Part shown: positions 1 through 8,747 of the stretch, one piece after another | How the letters are laid out: each line of letters opens with the position of its first letter | Numbering within the stretch: position 1 is the stretch's first letter | Source: Bacillota bacterium | GTDB taxonomy: Bacteria; Bacillota; Clostridia; DSM-8532 | Assembly (NCBI GenBank): GCA_023443745.1 | Contig: JAEZTB010000030.1 | Span: 124,001-188,000, forward strand | Length of the DNA stretch: 64,000 nucleotides | Direction: 5' to 3' | Translations under genes and position numbers: made by a program | Notes under the pieces: model-generated | The model's database searches: none | The model's input: the letters and a program-made list of their open reading frames with translations, nothing else | What the model was told of the DNA's origin: nothing

Positions 1-521
1 TGACCCCATGAAAAAAAAGTATTGGCTTTACGGCGGTTTACTCTTTTAAAGGCAGTGGATACACCCTTAGTCGTAATATAACCTGCAATAAAACCCAATA
101 CTGTTGCGACAGCCAAGCCAATAAGTACTTTTTTAAATTCATCCCAGTTAAAGGCTGAAAGGCCGTTGAAAGAAATACCGGCTCCCATGAGGCCGGCAAT
201 AAGGGCATGACTTTCACTTGTAGGGATACCGAATTTCCAGGCCGAAACTGCCCAGATAACAATGGAAAGCTGTGCCGCAGCAAGGGTAATAAGGGCATCC
301 TGCCCTGTACCTATTGTTACGATCTTTGCGGTTGTATTGGCAACCGCGGTTCCCATCATAAAGACACCGGCTAAATTGAAAACTGTTGCTAAAGATATTG
401 CTGCCTTTGGACTTAAAACACGTGTTGAAACCACGGTAGCAATAGCATTTGGGGCATCTGTCCATCCGTTGACAAAGACCGAAGCGCACACCAACAGCAT
501 AACTATGGCTAAAGCAAACAT
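1..521 (-). CDS. pit: Inorganic phosphate transporter, PiT family (partial, N-terminal part)
   Basis: Low-affinity phosphate permease of the PiT/PHO-4 family, an integral membrane protein. The gene starts at 521 (ATG behind an AAAGGGG site) and runs off the left edge, leaving about 173 N-terminal residues. The first half carries the family signature NGWTDAPNAIATVVSTR near residue 18, where the Asp-Ala-Pro-Asn core is expected for Pi and cation binding. A second signature-like stretch, GIPTSESHALIAGLMGAG, follows near residue 90, and hydrophobic segments lie between them. No DUF47/PhoU-like partner is encoded directly upstream, although many clostridial pit genes have one; it could lie beyond the edge. 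The upstream region holds TTTAAC direct repeats that resemble a PhoP box. Confidence 0.85.
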   Translation of the reverse strand, partial: MFALAIVMLLVCASVFVNGWTDAPNAIATVVSTRVLSPKAAISLATVFNLAGVFMMGTAVANTTAKIVTIGTGQDALITLAAAQLSIVIWAVSAWKFGIPTSESHALIAGLMGAGISFNGLSAFNWDEFKKVLIGLAVATVLGFIAGYITTKGVSTAFKRVNRRKANTFFSWG

Positions 522-581
522 AGACTTCCCCTTTCGATAAATTGACCGAGTACTCTCATTATTTGTTAAGTAATTTCTTCT

Positions 582-609
582 TTTAACTTTTCTTTAACAA
601 ACCTTTAAC
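582..609 (+). promoter_or_regulatory. Pho-box-like triple direct repeat
   Basis: Three copies of TTTAAC (582-587, 593-598, 604-609) are spaced exactly 11 bp apart, the geometry of PhoP-binding TTAACA-type repeats in Bacillus. They lie on the strand opposite to the phosphate permease gene, between its -10 element and its start codon. That position suits repression better than activation. PhoP binding is an inference. Confidence 0.5.
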
Positions 610-638
610 ATTATAGCATAAGCCTCTTCGACAGTTAA
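610..638 (-). promoter_or_regulatory. Promoter of the phosphate permease gene
   Basis: On the minus strand, a TATAAT -10 element (610-615) is preceded by a 17-nt spacer and a TTAACT -35 element (633-638, 4 of 6 consensus bases). It points into the phosphate permease gene and is followed by the 11-bp TTTAAC repeats. Confidence 0.5.
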
Positions 639-643
639 AGGCA

Positions 644-695
644 GAAAAAAAGGAAAAAGCGCCATTTAACATAAATTTAACAAAGCGCTTTTCCT
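644..695 (-). terminator. Terminator of the DMT-family gene
   Basis: On the minus strand an arm GGAAAAGCGC pairs with GCGCTTTTTCC across an AT-rich loop and is followed by a run of T. It lies about 20 bp after the stop of the 715-1536 gene. Confidence 0.7.
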
Positions 696-714
696 GTAAA
701 ATGTCATATTTGCC

Positions 715-1536
715 TTAGGATTTTTTATGAGCCTGACGTCCTCTCTTTTTGAACATAACATAGCAGGCCAGAATAATGATAAAAACGGCGATGAATTGCA
801 GGATATCAGCCTTGGAACTAAAGAGCAGCATCGAACCAAAAATCGGATAGACAATAAAAAAACTCAGGCGAATTGACGCCACTATTGTCATTTCTCCGAT
901 ACTGTAGGAAGCCTGCTCCCCAATTGCGCCAAGAACAGCTGAGAACGCATAAAGGAGAAGAACATCCAAAGGAATTTTATCAAAACCCCAGGTGAATAGG
1001 TCTCGCATCAGCATATTAAAATAAACAATAGCTACCCCGCTCATGCTTCCGGCAAAAATTGACAAAAGCACAGACTTCACCTTGTCATCTACAGTTTTGA
1101 AGAGCAGAGGAAGAAGAACTAAACCTGGAACCAGGAACAGAATAATCATGACAGGAAGGTTGATTGTGAAATAGCTAACAGGCTCCGACCTAAAAGCAAT
1201 AAATAGCGTCATCCCCACAATCACCATTGAATAGAGATAATCGGTTTTGAATACCTGCTCTTTTAATATGAGCCCCGATAAAAACACAATCAGAACAATA
1301 TCCCAACCAGCCATGGATGTGATAATATGGGGTGGCAAAGTCTGAGCGGCAATACTGTTTGGAACTGCGGCCACAATATAAGCAAGAAATATTCCTGTAA
1401 GCCATATCCAGAAGTGTTTCCTTTTGTCCTGCTTATCTTTTTTATTTGATCCTATCCACGGTATGCCCTTCTTTTGAAGAACCATCCCTACCGAGGCAAT
1501 GGTTGATCCTGTCAATGCCAGTAAAATAGCGGTCAT
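715..1536 (-). CDS. DMT-superfamily (EamA/NIPA-like) membrane transporter
   Basis: Predicted polytopic membrane protein of 273 residues with about nine hydrophobic segments, in the drug/metabolite transporter superfamily. The N-terminus (GSTIASVGMVLQKKG) resembles the first helix of NIPA/DUF803-type proteins, some of which move magnesium, but the substrate cannot be read from sequence. Positively charged loops (KKDKQDKRK near residue 33) and the basic C-terminus fit cytoplasmic sides. The start is supported by GGAGG a few bases upstream of the ATG. The gene stands alone with its own terminator. Confidence 0.7.
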   Translation of the reverse strand: MTAILLALTGSTIASVGMVLQKKGIPWIGSNKKDKQDKRKHFWIWLTGIFLAYIVAAVPNSIAAQTLPPHIITSMAGWDIVLIVFLSGLILKEQVFKTDYLYSMVIVGMTLFIAFRSEPVSYFTINLPVMIILFLVPGLVLLPLLFKTVDDKVKSVLLSIFAGSMSGVAIVYFNMLMRDLFTWGFDKIPLDVLLLYAFSAVLGAIGEQASYSIGEMTIVASIRLSFFIVYPIFGSMLLFSSKADILQFIAVFIIILACYVMFKKRGRQAHKKS

Positions 1537-1660
1537 CTTTCCTCCAGTGTTCCTTTTATTTTGTTTGCTTTTTTACTTTTTTTATTTTATCATTTAACAA
1601 GGAAAAAGTTCGTTAAAATTTTATTAGAGTCAATCAGAATAATGAAAAAGGAAGTATGTT

Positions 1661-3439
1661 ATGTTTAAAGGTATCAAGCGGTTCTGCATTTACCTATTAG
1701 GTTTTCTGTATCCTATTTTTCTTATTCTTCTAACTGCATTATTCATATTTCTCATCGTCGGCTATGCTCTTGATTCCGAAAGAATCACCTCATCAATGAC
1801 AAAGATTGTGATATTCCTGGGCGGTTTCCTTGTGTTCATGATCACAAACCTTATAAAGGGCCTTTTCTACAAATTTGATGAGCCCATTGGGCATAAGATA
1901 GACGAGCAAAGTGCACCTCAGCTTTTTTCTCTATTATATCAAATAAAAAGAGAGATTCATGGTGCAAAAATTCATCAGGTAATCATAGATAATCAACTTA
2001 ACGCTTACATAGAGGAAGTACCCAGACTGGGGGTCTTTTTTGGTTATAGACGAACTCTTGTTATTGGTCTTCCTCTTCTTCTCGCTTTAAATGAGAAGGA
2101 TCTTGGTGCGGTTCTCGCTCATGAGTATGCACATTTCTCTAAAAAGCACGGCAAATGGCGTGCACGCATCTTCAGAAGCTATAAAATGTGGAAAAAAATA
2201 TATGATGACTATAAGGAAACGGGGAAAAAAAATATCTTAATATCAAAGTTTTCTTATTGGTACTTGCCTAAAATAAATGACATATTATTTTACACACAGA
2301 AGCGGGAGGAGTTCGAGGCGGATGCGCTGGCAGCCCGTATAACAGGAAATCAACCGGTAGCTGATTCTTTGATTAAGTTGAAAATCTATGATATAAAGCT
2401 TCAGCGCTTTTATTCAGAAATAAATAAAATAGCCGATCAATCCTCGGAACCTGTTCAGAACTACTTTTCACTTATGGAGGCATCGTTTAGAGCTCCCCTT
2501 TCCGATGATTTATTAAATGCTATTCTGGAGAGCATTCGGGAGCACAGAACTCTCCCCTTCCATACCCACCCTTCTACCAGTGAGAGAATAGCAGCTATTA
2601 AAGCTTCTATAAGAGTGCCGGATGAAACCGGGCGCCCGGCCTATAGCACCCTTATTGGTACAGCCAACGTACTTAACATCCTTAATGGCATGTATGTAAA
2701 AAATATTACAGAATCCTGGCACCAGAGATATCAAAAGCTGCAGGAGGATATCAATATCCGCCATAGATTGGATAAAAGCCTTGAAGGCGGCTCCTTGGAA
2801 AGTAAAGACACCCTGACAAGAGGGTTATTAATTGAGAGATATGAAGGTACATCAGAAGCCTTATCTGCCTTTGAGGAGGGTATGAAGACTTACCCGGACT
2901 TCCTGCCTCTGAAATATCATTACAACCGTTTATTGCTTAATACTGACGGAGAATTGGCTGAAGAAGCGCTTACTAATATTATGAATGAGGATGTCCAGCT
3001 CATTCCTCATGTCTGTCTTGAGCTCATGAATTATCATTTGCATCATCAAAACAGAGAAAAAGCTTTGGAATATTACTATTATGCCATAAGGTTCATGGAA
3101 ACCAATGAGGAGGCAAAAAAAGAACGCAGTACACTATCAGGCAACCTTATCCCCCATGATCTTTCGGACACCACCCTGTCGAACCTGATTGAATCATGCA
3201 AAAAATACCGCCAGATAAAAAAGGTTTATGTTGCGATACTGGATTTAAAACTGACACAAGACTTTCCTCTTTATGCCATCGGCATAAGCTACAAATGCAG
3301 CCGGAAAAAGGCAGTGAGCATCCAGCAGGCGCTGATGGATCAAAACCCTATCGGCTGGGAGGTTTTCTATTTCCCAATTAACCAAAACAGAGCGTGGGAG
3401 CTCAAGCTCATGGCCCTACCCAACAGCAGGATATTTTAA
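1661..3439 (+). CDS. M48-family zinc metalloprotease with C-terminal helical-repeat region
   Basis: Membrane-anchored peptidase of 592 residues related to HtpX/Ste24-type M48 enzymes. Two hydrophobic segments (about 10-35 and 48-66) precede the catalytic domain. The zinc motif HEYAH is at 154-158, and the likely third ligand sits in the EEFEAD stretch near residue 217. The C-terminal 250 residues are helical and TPR-like in appearance and are not part of the basic family. An AAGGAAG site lies 7 bp before the ATG. The gene is monocistronic and convergent with the acyl-CoA synthetase, sharing the perfect hairpin at 3470-3500. The substrate is unknown; membrane protein quality control is the usual role. 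Confidence 0.8.
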   Translation: MFKGIKRFCIYLLGFLYPIFLILLTALFIFLIVGYALDSERITSSMTKIVIFLGGFLVFMITNLIKGLFYKFDEPIGHKIDEQSAPQLFSLLYQIKREIHGAKIHQVIIDNQLNAYIEEVPRLGVFFGYRRTLVIGLPLLLALNEKDLGAVLAHEYAHFSKKHGKWRARIFRSYKMWKKIYDDYKETGKKNILISKFSYWYLPKINDILFYTQKREEFEADALAARITGNQPVADSLIKLKIYDIKLQRFYSEINKIADQSSEPVQNYFSLMEASFRAPLSDDLLNAILESIREHRTLPFHTHPSTSERIAAIKASIRVPDETGRPAYSTLIGTANVLNILNGMYVKNITESWHQRYQKLQEDINIRHRLDKSLEGGSLESKDTLTRGLLIERYEGTSEALSAFEEGMKTYPDFLPLKYHYNRLLLNTDGELAEEALTNIMNEDVQLIPHVCLELMNYHLHHQNREKALEYYYYAIRFMETNEEAKKERSTLSGNLIPHDLSDTTLSNLIESCKKYRQIKKVYVAILDLKLTQDFPLYAIGISYKCSRKKAVSIQQALMDQNPIGWEVFYFPINQNRAWELKLMALPNSRIF

Positions 3440-3469
3440 ACAAAGCCCCCTACCCTTAGAAACATGATT

Positions 3470-3500
3470 AAAGCCTGACAGTATCAATCTGTCAGGCTTT
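3470..3500. terminator. Bidirectional terminator
   Basis: A perfect 12-bp stem, AAAGCCTGACAG paired with CTGTCAGGCTTT around a 7-nt loop, lies between two convergent genes (M48 protease and acyl-CoA synthetase). Confidence 0.75.
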
Positions 3501-3561
3501 ATGCTTCATAAGTTTAAATAAACTGTCAATATGGTCCAGCATTAGTTTTTGATCATCAACT

Positions 3562-5274
3562 TTAATCTTTTAGCTCCTCGTGGCGCTTGATTTTCTTTGT
3601 TGTAGTCTTTATGAATTCCTCTTCCTGAATGGTGAAATCCTTGATATGCTTGTAAGAAACAAGCTCTTTGTTTACTCGTCTTACTTCCTTATCTATGATT
3701 TCTTCTGCTGTTTTTCCGGGAGCGGCATTATTTTGAATATCCTCGTCGATTTTCTCGTGGTCGAGTACCAGCTTTGCACACACTATAGTATCTCCGTCGG
3801 ATTCACCCTTGCCATATACCAGCGACTCTTTTATATAGGGACTTCTGTTAAGAAGAGTTTCAATTTCTTCCGGGAAGACGTTCTTGCCGTTTCCGGTAAT
3901 AATGACATTCTTTTTACGGCCCGTGATATGCACAAACCCATCCTTGTCAATAAAACCGCTGTCTCCGGTATAAAACCAGCCATCCTTTATGACCTGGGCG
4001 GTCGCCTCGGGATCTTCATAATAGCCCAGCATAACACTAGAGCCCTTACATTTGATTTCTCCTATACCTTCCGCGTCAGGATGGTCTATTTCCATCTGGA
4101 GATTGGGAAGCGGCAGCCCTGCTGCTTCATCCTTATAATTGATATCACGGTTTAAGGCTACAATGGGTGCACATTCGGTAAGGCCGTATCCTTGAACCAA
4201 GGATATACCCAAGTCTCTGAAGCCGCGGGCTATCTGGGGATCTATACCTGCCGCACCGCTTATAAACATCCTGATATGTCCACCCAAGCCCTCATGAATC
4301 TGGGCAAAAAGCATATGGCGTATATCCAGCTTGACTTTTCTCAAGGTGTTGCTAAGACCCAGCGCGAAATTGATTTTTCCTTTTCCCTTCTGCTTAATGG
4401 CCTGATTCATGATCTGCCTGTACATGGACTCAAAAACCAAAGGAACGCCCAGCATCATAGTGCATTTGGATTCCTTCAGGTTCTTTACAATGTGCCGCAA
4501 GCCCTCGCAGTAAGCGATGGTAGACCCTCTATAAATCTGGCATAGGAAGCCGCAGGTACATTCATAGGTGTGATGAATGGGAAGAATGGACAAAAAGATA
4601 TCCTTATCGTCAATGTACAGCATGGCGCACATATTCATAAGATTCTCGCTGATGTTTCGATGGGAGAGCATAACCGCTTTGGCCTGATCGGTTGTGCCGG
4701 ATGTAAAGAGAAGCATATTCATGATATCGGCATCGATTTTTGCATCAATAAATTCGCGGTTGCCTTCTTTTATAAGCCTATGGCCTTTTTCAAGCAGAGC
4801 CTTATAGGATAAAATGCTGCCGTTATCCGTCTCTGCATCCATGCTGATCAAGAAACGGAGAGTGGTGGATTTAAGAGTCAGCGGCTCTATTTTCTCTTTC
4901 ACGCTACCCGAATAGATGATGGCATCGGCTTTTGAGCGCTGAATTAGGGATTCAATCTCATGGGCGGGGAGTTCTTTGTCCAAGGGAACAATCGTAGCTG
5001 TTCCATTAACAACAGCTAGATATGAAGTAGACCATTCATACCGATTTTCTCCGATCAACGCTATTTTCCCACCTTTTAAGCCAAGACTCAAAAGCGCTGT
5101 ACCAAAAGCGTTCACATCGGACTGGTATTGCTTATAGGTTATCGGAAAGTAATCGGGATGATCCTTTTTCTTGGAAAGAAAGGCTGCTTTGTCTCCATAA
5201 AGTGCCACACTTGATTCCAGCATGTCCTTAAGGTTTTTTATTGGCCTGACCTCATAAAGATTATCATATTTCAT
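3562..5274 (-). CDS. Long-chain fatty acid-CoA ligase (AMP-forming)
   Basis: ANL-superfamily adenylating enzyme of about 570 residues that would activate fatty acids to acyl-CoA through an acyl-AMP. The ATP loop FTSGTTDQAKAVMLSH is near residue 195. QGYGLTE and the adenosine-binding YTGDSGF follow, and the hinge and C-terminal lid ITGRKKNVIITGNGKNVFPEE are near residue 455. The start was set at 5274 (MKYDNLY) because GAGAGG lies 8 bp upstream of it; the upstream ATGs at 5292 and 5280 are too close to that site. It stands alone and diverges from the hydrogenase-like gene. Chain-length preference cannot be judged. Confidence 0.85.
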   Translation of the reverse strand: MKYDNLYEVRPIKNLKDMLESSVALYGDKAAFLSKKKDHPDYFPITYKQYQSDVNAFGTALLSLGLKGGKIALIGENRYEWSTSYLAVVNGTATIVPLDKELPAHEIESLIQRSKADAIIYSGSVKEKIEPLTLKSTTLRFLISMDAETDNGSILSYKALLEKGHRLIKEGNREFIDAKIDADIMNMLLFTSGTTDQAKAVMLSHRNISENLMNMCAMLYIDDKDIFLSILPIHHTYECTCGFLCQIYRGSTIAYCEGLRHIVKNLKESKCTMMLGVPLVFESMYRQIMNQAIKQKGKGKINFALGLSNTLRKVKLDIRHMLFAQIHEGLGGHIRMFISGAAGIDPQIARGFRDLGISLVQGYGLTECAPIVALNRDINYKDEAAGLPLPNLQMEIDHPDAEGIGEIKCKGSSVMLGYYEDPEATAQVIKDGWFYTGDSGFIDKDGFVHITGRKKNVIITGNGKNVFPEEIETLLNRSPYIKESLVYGKGESDGDTIVCAKLVLDHEKIDEDIQNNAAPGKTAEEIIDKEVRRVNKELVSYKHIKDFTIQEEEFIKTTTKKIKRHEELKD

Positions 5275-5503
5275 CTGCATTACCTCTCTCATGTTTATTA
5301 GGTTTTGGATCGTATAAAATTTGAATATTTACATTATATAACATGGCCGTAAATTTTGGAATTATTAACTGGGGAAGTTTTAGTAAATTCATATCATGAT
5401 TAAAGGCGAATAGACCGATACACCTAGAAAAGCGGCCTCATCTTATCGTATAATATCAAAGCACAAGGAAAAAATAAAATTACTAACAAGGGGGAACTTC
5501 ATT

Positions 5504-6781
5504 TTGGAAACATTTAAAGATCTTTATAACAGGCTTGTAAAAGCCTCTCTTGATCATAGGCTCGAAAAGGAAATCCAAGACATCGAAAATCATGCCGATT
5601 ACAGCAAGCATCAGCTGGAGTGTCTGCTTCACCCTGAGAACAAGCCTGCAGTCATTAGCCTTGGGGCTTGTGAGGACTGTAACAAGGAAGAACGTACGGC
5701 CTGTGAGGTAGCCTGCCTCTTTTCAGCTGTTAAGCGAGACGAAAACGGAAATGTTGTCATTGACGGAATTAATTGTACAGGCTGTGAGAATTGCGTCGAT
5801 GTCTGCAAGAAGCAAAACTTGTCTGAAAGAAAGGACCTCCTGCCTATTTTGGAGATTCTCAATTCAAAAAAAGCACCCGTTTATGCCATGATCGCACCCG
5901 CCTTTAACGGCCAGTTTTCTCTTGACGTAACAGCAGGAAAACTTCGTTCGGCCTTTAAAAGGCTTGGTTTTTACGGTATGCTGGAGGTCGCTTTATTTGC
6001 CGATATTCTGACCCTCAAGGAGGCCCTGGAGTTTGACCGCTCCATACACGAGGATAAGGATTTCCTGTTGACTAGTTGCTGCTGCCCCATTTGGGTTGCA
6101 ATGATTAAAAAAGTGTATCATGATCTCATTCCCCATATGCCACCGGCGGTTTCACCCATGGTAGCCTGCGGCCGATCCATCAAGCGCATTCAGCCGGATG
6201 CAATAACAGTTTTTATCGGTCCCTGCGTAGCTAAAAAAGCAGAAGCTAAAGAACCCGATATCCGGGATTCTGTGGATTATGTGCTTACCTTTCAGGAGGT
6301 CGATGAACTGTTCAAATTAATGGAAATCAACCCGGCCGATATGCCGGAGGACATGCGTGACCATTCCTCAACCGCAGGCCGCATCTATGCCCGGACAGGT
6401 GGCGTAAGTGAGGCTGTTCAAACCACTTTGAACAGGATTTCACCCGATAGAAAGATTCCTCTTCGTGCCACCCAAGCCAATGGTGTTGTGGAGTGCAAGC
6501 GTCTGTTAAAAGAGATAACAGAAGGCGATATAAAAGCTAATTTTATGGAAGGCATGGGCTGCGTTGGTGGATGTGTCGGGGGGCCCAAAGCCATTATTCC
6601 CTATAAAGAAGGCACAGAACATGTCAATGATTACGGAAAAATGGCTCGATACAAAACACCCATTGATAATCCACAGGTTATTGAACTCCTCCATCAGTTA
6701 GGTTTTAATACCATTTCGGATCTTCTGGAAAGAGATAACTTTTTTATCCGCAATTTCATCAAGCCCGGAGATAAAGCATAG
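5504..6781 (+). CDS. [FeFe]-hydrogenase-like iron-sulfur protein
   Basis: Protein of 425 residues with an N-terminal ferredoxin-like region and an [FeFe]-hydrogenase large-subunit domain. Cysteines 56, 59, 67, 71 and 91, 94, 97, 101 could hold two [4Fe-4S] clusters. The H-cluster motifs are present but divergent. L1 is SCCCPIW (191-197) instead of TSCCPxW, L2 is GPCVAKKAE (239-247) with Gly where Met is usual, and L3 is EGMGCVGGC (349-357). All four expected cluster cysteines are kept. Translation starts with TTG behind GGGGG, and a TATAAT lies at 5449-5454. Short monomeric relatives may act as hydrogenases or as sensors; no electron-transfer partner gene is adjacent. Confidence 0.8.
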   Translation: METFKDLYNRLVKASLDHRLEKEIQDIENHADYSKHQLECLLHPENKPAVISLGACEDCNKEERTACEVACLFSAVKRDENGNVVIDGINCTGCENCVDVCKKQNLSERKDLLPILEILNSKKAPVYAMIAPAFNGQFSLDVTAGKLRSAFKRLGFYGMLEVALFADILTLKEALEFDRSIHEDKDFLLTSCCCPIWVAMIKKVYHDLIPHMPPAVSPMVACGRSIKRIQPDAITVFIGPCVAKKAEAKEPDIRDSVDYVLTFQEVDELFKLMEINPADMPEDMRDHSSTAGRIYARTGGVSEAVQTTLNRISPDRKIPLRATQANGVVECKRLLKEITEGDIKANFMEGMGCVGGCVGGPKAIIPYKEGTEHVNDYGKMARYKTPIDNPQVIELLHQLGFNTISDLLERDNFFIRNFIKPGDKA

Positions 6782-6782
6782 C

Positions 6783-7445
6783 TCATATATGCAGTCTCTT
6801 TTTAATCTCCACTTTGATGTTTTCACCCTGAAATATGAGTATGGCCGACAAAAATATAATACTTATGCCCACAGATATTAAGGAAGGATAGATGACATTC
6901 ACCCAGTCAAACAGGATGAATAGAATGGGAAGGATGCCAAACAGCCCATCCAGAAAAAAATAGGTGATATAATCTCTGATACTGAGTTTCATGATTTTTG
7001 CCGTAACGTACATCACAAACATAGCGGTAACACATGCAATGGGGATGGCATAATCCAATGACCATCCCCTCCATCCTGTCCGCCAATCCCAGAAAACAGC
7101 CAGTACCGATACAATGGTTACTTGCCACATGATCGTTTTCGTTATGTTATGCCTTTTTCGAATGACTGCAATTAAGCTGAGCCACATGCTAAGAAGTCCA
7201 AAAACAACAAACATGGGCCGATTTATTTCCAAAGGGTAGATGTTGTGCAGCACAAAGCTTATAACTACTACTATCACAGAAATAAAAACCATGATCCGGA
7301 TAGCCAGGTGACGTTCATAAGCAGGCGGTATTTGCGGAAATATTTCTTCATCGTCTTGACCTTCGGCTGGTAGAATATTATTACACAAAGGGCACTTCTT
7401 ATTATTTCCGCGTATATGAACCAAACAATGCTTGCAGTATTGCAT
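6783..7445 (-). CDS. DUF6320-type membrane protein with N-terminal zinc ribbon
   Basis: Membrane protein of 220 residues. The N-terminus has two CxxC-type pairs (CKHC at 4-7, CPLC at 18-21) forming a small zinc ribbon, followed by about six hydrophobic helices from residue 48 to 205. I associate this layout with the DUF6320 group, but no function is established. It is the last gene of a minus-strand set: acyltransferase 18 bp upstream, esterase before that. Its linkage to an acyltransferase and an esterase suggests a joint role in making or modifying an acylated metabolite; this is inference. Confidence 0.65.
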   Translation of the reverse strand: MQYCKHCLVHIRGNNKKCPLCNNILPAEGQDDEEIFPQIPPAYERHLAIRIMVFISVIVVVISFVLHNIYPLEINRPMFVVFGLLSMWLSLIAVIRKRHNITKTIMWQVTIVSVLAVFWDWRTGWRGWSLDYAIPIACVTAMFVMYVTAKIMKLSIRDYITYFFLDGLFGILPILFILFDWVNVIYPSLISVGISIIFLSAILIFQGENIKVEIKKRLHI

Positions 7446-7463
7446 AAAATCTCTTCCGCATCT

Positions 7464-8741
7464 CTATAAATTTGACGTGATTTCAATATCAATTCCCTTT
7501 TCGGCGAGTAATTTAAAGAAATTTCTTTGTATTTCTGTTTCCCGGAAGGGCGAGGTAAAGCTCACAACCAACCGGTCTCTATAAGTACACACGCAGAACT
7601 GGGGTCTTCTGGCGCTTGTGAAAACACTGAACTGCTTGATATAGGAATCAAATTCTATGGGCATGTCGATCCGTCCTATATTGGACAATGCGGCTGTTAT
7701 GCCCCTGTCCTTTATTTTATTGGCGATGCGAATGGAATAGTCTTTGAATGGCAAAGGCGCTACTCGGGCAAAGGGCTGTTTCTCCAAAGCCATCAGTTGG
7801 TTCAGATGCCGCATGAGCCGCTCTTCTGTCAGTTCTCTCTTGAAGCCTTCAGTGACACTTTCAATGATATTTTCAAATCCAAGCCGGCCTGTTGTGAAAG
7901 TATGCCCTACATGCATGGTACTAAAGAAGTTTCTGGCGGTTTCCGACTTAAAAAATTGCCTCAAGTTAATCGGAATGGATAAGACGATGGATCTCTTTTG
8001 CTCATGAGCCGGCATTTCATTATAAATGGCGTAAATAAACAGTGAGGCAAGATAGACAGTCAAAGTTGTATGATGCTCATGGGCTTTCTCTAAAACAGCA
8101 CTGGCGGACATGGTGCCTTCTATGACCTGCATTCTGTTATCATCCATCCTGGTTCCGCGTATATGATAAACCCGGAGGCTGGGTGCTTCCTTTTCAGTCT
8201 TTGCTGGTTTACGGCTATCCTTGCCGTTAAAATACCTTCCAAAGCTGTCATCCATTTTTTTGCTGATTGAGGCGTTATATTTCAATTGAGGATTATTGCC
8301 GGTGAATTTATCCTTATATTTAAGCAGCAAATAATGATAAATCAAGGTCTGCATAAACCAGACAGCACCTGTTCCATCGGAGAGGGCGTGAAAAATCTCA
8401 AGATTGATTCTTCTTCCAAAGTAAAAAACACGAAAAAGCAGATTTTTATTATCCTTTTTATAGATGGGTGCACAGACCGGATTATCTTCAAATTCAACAT
8501 CAGGATGGATTTCAGAGGTCTCCAAATAGTACCAAAAAACCCCTCTTCTCAAGACAGATTTATAAAGCGGAAAATGTTCAACGGTCATATCCAAGGCTTG
8601 CTGTAAAGCCCCAGGCTCCACAGTCTCACAAAGCTCGCAGACAAGGCGAAAAACCTTTGTATCTCTATCGTTGCACACCGCCGGAAAGTGCTTTGATGCA
8701 TTATCCAGTCTGGTCCATTCTACTCTTTTCCTCTGCCACAT
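7464..8741 (-). CDS. Condensation-domain-like acyltransferase (alcohol acetyltransferase/PapA type)
   Basis: Acyltransferase of 425 residues in the CoA-dependent superfamily that includes NRPS condensation domains, PapA and alcohol acetyltransferases. The catalytic HxxxDG motif is intact as HALSDG (118-123). The C-terminal half contains the second lobe (SNIGRIDMP near residue 360), which normally donates the bridge region. It begins 6 bp after the esterase stop codon and ends 18 bp before the zinc-ribbon membrane protein, so the three are very likely cotranscribed. Donor and acceptor are unknown. Confidence 0.7.
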   Translation of the reverse strand: MWQRKRVEWTRLDNASKHFPAVCNDRDTKVFRLVCELCETVEPGALQQALDMTVEHFPLYKSVLRRGVFWYYLETSEIHPDVEFEDNPVCAPIYKKDNKNLLFRVFYFGRRINLEIFHALSDGTGAVWFMQTLIYHYLLLKYKDKFTGNNPQLKYNASISKKMDDSFGRYFNGKDSRKPAKTEKEAPSLRVYHIRGTRMDDNRMQVIEGTMSASAVLEKAHEHHTTLTVYLASLFIYAIYNEMPAHEQKRSIVLSIPINLRQFFKSETARNFFSTMHVGHTFTTGRLGFENIIESVTEGFKRELTEERLMRHLNQLMALEKQPFARVAPLPFKDYSIRIANKIKDRGITAALSNIGRIDMPIEFDSYIKQFSVFTSARRPQFCVCTYRDRLVVSFTSPFRETEIQRNFFKLLAEKGIDIEITSNL

Positions 8742-8747
8742 AATTCT

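Noticed and set aside
3580..4155. 191-codon frame opposite the acyl-CoA synthetase
   Set aside because: Antisense to conserved ANL motifs; composition like a reverse-strand shadow.
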